NCBI GenBank assembly: GCA_002682825.1
Contig: NOKP01000010.1
Span: 682,001-746,000 of the forward strand
DNA length: 64,000 nt
DNA from: Neonectria sp. B-13
Taxonomy: Eukaryota; Ascomycota; Sordariomycetes; Hypocreales; Nectriaceae
Direction of reading: 5' to 3'
The notes below the pieces were generated by a model. That model searched no databases and was not told where the DNA came from. It saw only the letters and a list, made by a program, of their open reading frames with translations. Positions 58,334 through 64,000 of the stretch are shown piece after piece (positions within the stretch are counted from its first letter, which is position 1; each line of letters begins with the position of its first letter). The position numbers were made by a program, and so were the translations under genes.

Positions 58334-60619
58334 TCACGCAGCCGTTAGCTCTGCAATGCGACGCTCCAGCTCGGGCACCTGTCGCAGGCGGACTTCGAGC
58401 TCCTCGCGCTCATCCTCAAGCTTGAGACGGCGGTCGGCGTCGAGGCGGGTGAAGATGTATTTGCCCTGGCCATCGAACTGCAGGATATGGGAGTGGTACT
58501 TCCACAGGCTGCGGCGGTGGCTGACGGTCATGAGGGTGATACCGAGGGCCTTTGCGTTGTCGTACATGGCTTTCTCAGCGTCGAGGGTGACGCTGCTGGT
58601 GCACTCGTCGAGGATGGCGTAGCGGGGGCGGTGATAGAAGAGGCGGGCCATGGCGACGCGCTGCTGGAGGCCGCCCGAGAGGACGTCGCGCCACTCGGCC
58701 TCAGCGTCCCAGCCCTCCTCGTAGAGGTCGACGAGGTGCTCGAGGCCTAGCGTCTTGAGAATAGCGAAGAGATCGGCGTCGGTGACACCGCGGGCGCGCA
58801 TCTGGCGGAGGGACTCGGGGTAGATGATCTGCTGGCGAAGCGAGCCGCGAGATAGATAGGGACGCTGGGGGATGTAGAAGATGGCGTGGAAGGGCGGTTT
58901 GTGGACAGTGCCACCGTAGACGGGCCATAGGCCGCCGAGGATGCGGAAGAGGGAGGACTTGCCGCAGCCGTTGGGGCCAACGACGAGGAGGTGGTCGCCG
59001 TCCTTGAGGGAGAAGGATAGAGCCTTGATAAGCACGTCGCCGTTCGGAGAGATGATGGGCCTGGTGAGCTGATATTAGCATGAGCGATCGGTTTGTTTGT
59101 TGGTCTCACTTACACGTCGATGAAGGTAATGTCCTTGCTCTCGAGGACTGTCCCCCGTCCCTTCAGGACCGACTCGTTGCCCTCGGTGCCTGAAGATGAG
59201 ACAAGCTTCTTCTCAAAGTGGCCCGACTGCACATCTTCCATGACATCGAGGAGTGTTGCTACGCGAGACGTGTATCCCGCCAGCTCCATGACTTCCCGGT
59301 ACGAGAACATGATGCGCCCAAAAGCGTCTGACGCAGATAGAAGCATGCGCCGGTTAGTCACAAACGCCTCTGTCCGGTCGCCCATATTCATAGTGATTTG
59401 TCCAGGCATCTTGATGAATACGGGGACACTACAAAGCAGCAAGCCCAGAGCACCCCAGAAGTACTTGATGACAAAGTCCTCCATGAAGCCGTGGTAGAAG
59501 CGGCGACGGAGGATGTGGTTGACGTGCTTGATAAGGGTGAAGTAACCCTTGTCGAGGGTATCTTTCTCGGCCTTGTGGCCACCGTAAAGGGCAATCTCCT
59601 CACTATAGTCGATGAGGCGCGAGTGCTGGAAGCGGAATTCTCCTTCAAGTCGGGCCTCGTCGGCGACATACTTGCCGAATGGCGGAGTCAGAGCTCTCAT
59701 GGCGTTGGCTGAGAGTTGCACGAGGAGTGACATGAAGACGACACCCTCGCTGCCAACGCTTTTGGAGAGGGAGTAAGTGTATATGGTCTAACCATGGTCA
59801 GCATAAGCGTGCAAGATGATGATGGAGTTTCGACCCACCATATCCAACATGGGCTTTGCCAAATTGCTGTAAAGCTCAGCGAGGCTGTTGGAGAACTTGG
59901 ACACATCGACGGCGATCAATTGGTCGGGGTTCTTTATTCGGTCATCTAGCGCGGAGATGCCGTAGAAGGTCAGGTTGGAGAGGTACTTGTCGTGAATGTG
60001 CTGTGTGAGACGCGACCGGTACTTGAGCGAAAGCTCCGCCTGGTGATATGATAGCTGACGGGGTTAGCGCATGTTAATTCAGAGTTGGGATGGTTGCAAT
60101 GCTCACCATGGAGTTGGTAAAGGTGGCGGGCACAGCAATCAGCATCCACCAGACGATATGCTTAAGAAACTCCTTGCCGTTACCCTTAACCAGGGCCTTG
60201 ACGATGGCACCGTCCATCTCAGCAACGCGCAGGCTGATGAGGGTCCTCAGCACCAAGAAGAAGCTGTGGCTCATCAATAGCCTCGCCTCTTTGCTGTGCC
60301 AGCCGGGGACGACGATGCGCAGCAAGCGCAAGAGGGAGCGGAAGAAGTCGCGATTCAGCTCGACCTTCTTGCGGGGCGTCTCCTCGCTGCCGGAAGACGT
60401 GGTGCCGCGGCGGGCGACGCGCTGTGCGGCCTCGCGGACCGAGGCAGCTTTCTGTTCGGAGATGGCATGGCGGATGCGGTTGGCGAGGGCGAGGAAGAGG
60501 GTGATCCAGACAGCGCGGGTGATGCGAGTGCGGTTGGAGATGTACAGCCCGGTGAAGCGCGAGATGAGGCCGCGGAGGGTGCGGTCTCCGGACAGCAAGA
60601 GTTTCGACTGCGATGCCAT
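58334..60619 (-). CDS. Peroxisomal ABC half-transporter, ABCD subfamily (Pxa1/Pxa2 type)
   Basis: Exons 60619-60107, 60054-59839, 59787-59114 and 59060-58334 give 709 residues. It imports long-chain fatty acyl-CoA into peroxisomes as a heterodimer; I cannot tell Pxa1 from Pxa2. Transmembrane segments are seen at [40 protein letters not shown] and [18 protein letters not shown]. The peroxisomal EAA-like motif is present as [20 protein letters not shown]. The nucleotide-binding domain has Walker [10 protein letters not shown] (about 496-504), signature [14 protein letters not shown], Walker [10 protein letters not shown] and the switch His in VSHRRSLW. Exon 4 uses the AG at 59061, because an AG nine bases upstream would break the frame. 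The short C-terminal coiled coil ([17 protein letters not shown]) is usual in this group. Confidence 0.93.
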
Positions 60620-61332
60620 GGCGGCGCCGCGGGTGCGAAAGGGGGCCCGCGAGGTTGCGTAGTGGCCGTAGAGTCAGGAGGGAAAGGGCCGACGTCGGTG
60701 TTGGTGATAGTCGGCCGTGCCGTTGTGGTGATGTGGTGGTAACCGTGTTGGTTTGAGATTGGGGGTGGGTGCAACGACGTCACGTCACGTCACGAGCGGC
60801 GCATCGGGGGTACAGATTCCACAAGGAACGAGCGAAGAAAGGGCGACAAGGGACCGTGTTTACAAGATTCGACGATGGCGACGATGATAACAGAGCGGGG
60901 AGTTGGTAAAGTCGAGCAGCTGCTTGGACGACTACATGGCTGTCAGCGGTGGTGGTCCCTACTAGTCATGGTTGCTTGGTCTTGTGAGTCGACTTCGAGT
61001 CGCCGACAGAAGCTCCTCGGCCGAAGCCAGTCCGGGGGCAGGTGCAATGGCAGCGCCTCCCCACACTCGCTCCTCAATCCCGTCGGCATGTGATTGACAC
61101 TTGACAATGGAGCCCCGGAGTTTTACCAGCCACACTTTACGTCGACCCCGGATATGCATCAGCCACTTTGCTTATCCAGCGTAATCGCACCAGCCACGTC
61201 TGGCGGGGAGGCCCAGCTTTTTTTTGCCATCGCATCGCGGGGCAACATTTTCCAACTCTTGACTCGTCACTCGCGTGCATAGACTACAAACTCATCTCAC
61301 CTCAAATCGATCAACCGCTCCCCGCCACCAAA
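60620..61332. promoter_or_regulatory. Divergent promoter ABCD transporter-DPH3
   Basis: 713 bp between divergent start codons. It has a repeated GTCACGTCACGAG stretch at about 60780-60795, with a TGACG/CGTCA core like a CREB/bZIP half-site (on either strand). This is a candidate only. Confidence 0.45.
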
Positions 61333-61650
61333 ATGTCCGACGACGAGAACCTCTCCATCTACGACGAGATCGAGATCGAGGACATGACCTTTGACGAGGC
61401 CATGCAGGTCTACCACTACCCCTGTCCCTGTGGCGACAAGTTCTCCATCGCCCTCGACGATCTGCTTGACGAGCAGGACATTGCCGTCTGTCCCAGCTGC
61501 AGCCTCATGATCCGCGTCATCTTTGACTTGGTGCGTCCCTTTACTTCCTTGTATCCCTTGCCGACAAGCATAGCTAACGTCGTCTAGGATGACTTGCCGC
61601 AGCCTCCGTCCTCTGACCCTTCCGGCGGCCAGATCCCGATTGCTGCCTGA
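61333..61650 (+). CDS. DPH3: Diphthamide biosynthesis protein 3 (Dph3/Kti11), CSL zinc-finger
   Basis: Exons 61333-61530 and 61588-61650 (intron 57 nt) give 86 residues, the usual length. Dph3 carries Fe/Zn and donates electrons to Dph1-Dph2 for diphthamide on elongation factor 2, and also serves Elongator. The CSL domain is complete: IYDEIEIEDMTFDE, YHYPCPCGDKFSIALDDLL with CPCG ligands, and AVCPSCSLMIRVIFDL with CPSC. The tail LPQPPSSDPSGGQIPIAA is short and disordered. The ATG at 61333 follows ACCAAA and starts at the conserved N-terminus. Confidence 0.95.
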
Positions 61651-62398
61651 ATACCCCAAACACACACGACCGATACAAACAGTCGCACCAAGTCCCCGAG
61701 ACACCCAGTCGCAGGATGCCAGACGCTTCATAACCGTGGTGTTTGGCTCCGATCTCGAGAGTCTTCGCCCGCCGATGCCCCGCACGCGCCCGACTCATCC
61801 ACGAGTTGGGTCTCTGCAGTCAGAACGCGCTGAAGGGCTTCGACGATCAGGTTCGCAACGACAACGTATCTACAAAAGTCACCTGATAACTACTAGTTAC
61901 CTGTGTTCCGAGAGAAGGGCTGGGTGCTCAAGAAACAAACGATGGTAAAATCCCATGCAGTCGGCCCATCGAACATGTCGAATCATCATCGAAGCACAGA
62001 ATGATAATAACAGCGCTCCACTCCAAAGCTGTAATAGCTAAGTGAAAGTCCTCAGCAACTCCAATTGCAGCGCCAAATCAAGGGGATGGCCGGGTTCGGC
62101 TTAACAGGTGGAGGACGAGCGAGAAGGCCACGGCATACTTTGTTCATGAAGATGATTAGTATTACTCGCAAACAAAGGCTTAGTTCATATTGTGCAGACA
62201 AATTATTAGGTTCATTTTAGGTATCTAAGATTAGCATTAATGTTCCGAAGCGTCCTTGCTTCATGGATGAAATTCCTTCGCCAGCCATATTCAACCCCCT
62301 GTATCCGACTCTGGCATCTTATGCAACTTGTTCCGAGCGGCCTATCACGTCTTTCGCATCAATTCATTGCAACACTTGCGGTCCATCTCCATGTCTCT
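61651..62398. other. Convergent 3' region DPH3-small GPI protein
   Basis: 748 bp, AT-rich from 62140 to 62240. Open frames on both strands here have no support. Likely the two 3' UTRs plus spacer. Confidence 0.4.
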
Positions 62399-62753
62399 TT
62401 ACAGAACAAGCACGCCTGCAGCAACCAGGACCATCAACGCAGCCAGAGACCCCTGCATCTTCTGGGGAACGGCAGCACCGGTGACGTCGGTGGGCTCAGT
62501 GGGGGTGACGCTGGGAACGGAGGGGGCACTGGGTGTGGTCCCGTTGGGGTAGGAAGCTATTCGGTGATTAGCTCATGGCCAAGCAACTATTGGACATTGG
62601 AGTTGACTTACGTTTGGAGGTTGGCACAACGGGATACGCTGTGGAAGTGTGGTTCTGGTAGGGAACGGGAGTGGTCACGCAGGTGACAGTGTCGACGGGG
62701 ACGACACCGGCGGTCGCAACACCGGCGAGAGCGAGGACGTGAGCAAAATGCAT
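62399..62753 (-). CDS. Small secreted, probably GPI-anchored protein (99 residues)
   Basis: Exons 62753-62612 and 62556-62399 give 99 residues. A signal peptide (MHFAHVLALAGVATAGVV) is followed by a Thr/Pro/Val-rich mature part with one Cys in VTCVTTPVPYQ, an N-glycosylation site NHTS and a second in PNGT. The C-terminus is hydrophobic (SLAALMVLVAAGVLVL) like a GPI signal. The intron (55 nt) is phase 1 and keeps the frame. No conserved domain is recognised; it belongs to the general class of small cell-wall proteins. Confidence 0.75.
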
Positions 62754-64000
62754 GGTGATTTTCTGGTGTGAAGGAGGGTTCGGAGAGTGGTGGGTTTTGT
62801 GCAAGGTAGCACTGGATGTTGCGTGCTGAGTGTTGATCGAAACGAGAGGATGAACCCAAGAGATAGATAGGGGTCTTGAATAGTTGGATATCTCGAAGAA
62901 TGGTCCGAGTCGATAGTCTTTGAGAACTGAGAAGAGAAGATGCTTGGGAGCCAACTTGATCAGCCAGAGGAACAGTGAGGAAGTTATATATCCCAAGCCT
63001 CCAAGCCCAACATTGCCGGCTCCCGCGCCCAGCCAGACAACAACGTCGGCCATTGTCTATCTACACGATACCGGGGGCGCGGCTTGCATCATCCCAACCC
63101 GACCCGACCACCGACGTACATACATGGTGCGACTCGGACGCCCAATGGCGACGGAGGAACTGATCAACGGCGCAAAAGCCGACGAAAACGAAATGCCGTA
63201 CACTTAGTCCCGGGTGTCGACATGAGTGCTCTCATTGGCCCAGCCATGCGCTTTTCCGAGGCGGCATCTGTCAGAAACTACGAAGAACCGGCATTTACAG
63301 TGTGCTTGATGGGAGGGAACGCCGTTCTGGGAGGCTGGGCCATTCAAGGCCTAACTAGCTAGACTTGGGCGCATGATGGGCAGTGGCCATGATGCGGCGG
63401 CTATCTTGCGTCATAGCACCCCAGATGCCCATCACGACCAGGGATCACTTTAGCCTCGAACGGATACCAACAACGGTCAGTCTTTTGAGGAATCGCTTCG
63501 GCTAGGCCGCCTAGTTCGTCGACAAATCCAGAATGTCTAACTTACCCTGGCCCCCCCTGTTCGTAGCGTGCTGATTTCGCCTCTTGAGATGTACACCGGC
63601 GGAAACGGCGCTGAAAACAGCGTCACCGCCTCCATCTTCCTGTCAAGATCAGAAAAACGAAGAGATAAGACAAGCCAAGCTACTGTGGAAAGAAAACCCC
63701 AATGTTCTGGCAAGCGGACAACCAATGCACCCTTCAACGAATACGCTCAATGCATCGATCGCCATCGTTCCCCAGCCACCCTCCTGCACTAACACGCCGT
63801 TGGCTCTCCAACTTGCATCATCACCCATTCGTCCATTGGATGGCGTGTCCCCAACCATCCCGTTTCGCACATGAGCCGTGGCTGGGCCAACGCGCGCAAG
63901 CCAAAATGTCAACAAATGCTACAAGTCGACACTTTAACCTTCAACCTTGAACCTTCTGCAGGCCAGTGGCTGAGGCATCTCCTCCCACATCGGGCAGATG
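62754..64000. other. Right-end intergenic region
   Basis: 1.25 kb to the window edge. The first 300 bp is the promoter/leader of the GPI-protein gene. Open frames at 63084-63362 and 63568-63950 have no motif support. No further gene was seen before the edge. Confidence 0.4.

Overview
The window is nuclear DNA of a filamentous ascomycete, most likely a Sordariomycete and possibly Hypocreales. This is inferred from short GT-AG introns of about 50-150 nt in most genes, compact gene spacing, and proteins with the typical look of that class: ADP/ATP carrier, DOCK-family GEF, MAPR-type heme protein, and GPI-anchored serine-rich proteins. I support 24 protein-coding genes. Exon boundaries were built by hand from splice consensus, reading phase and remembered family sequence. 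I found no tRNA, rRNA, CRISPR array or intact transposon.

Layout. 0-11.2 kb is housekeeping: queuosine salvage (Qng1-like, cut by the left edge), SUMO E1 subunit Uba2, an SDR reductase, a long-chain-base-1-phosphate phosphatase and clamp-loader subunit Rfc3. 11.9-19.1 kb holds a BTB protein, a coiled-coil protein, a MAPR heme protein and a GPI-anchored cupredoxin with a minisatellite-encoded Ser/Gly/Asp stalk. 19.1-27.3 kb is gene-poor, with only the histone-fold protein CENP-X/Mhf2 and the ADP/ATP carrier. 27.3-28.9 kb is a divergent ribosomal-protein pair (eS25 and uS7) sharing a 308-bp promoter. 29-42 kb has a GNAT acetyltransferase, an NLP-type secreted necrosis-inducing protein and a large DOCK-family GEF.

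42-54 kb looks accessory. It has a HeLo-like/pseudokinase protein divergent from a catalytically complete kinase, a divergent Hsp70-like protein and an unrecognised coiled-coil protein, all set in large gene-free spaces. The pseudokinase/kinase pair is, by inference, a candidate cell-death or self/non-self signalling module similar in logic to animal RIPK3/MLKL.

55-64 kb holds an RBR-type E3 ubiquitin ligase, a peroxisomal ABCD half-transporter, diphthamide factor Dph3 and a small GPI protein. The RBR gene carries the least expected structure in the window: two successive 3' exons, each with the same phase and each encoding a complete alternative second half of the catalytic RING2 domain. This predicts mutually exclusive splicing to two E3 C-termini.
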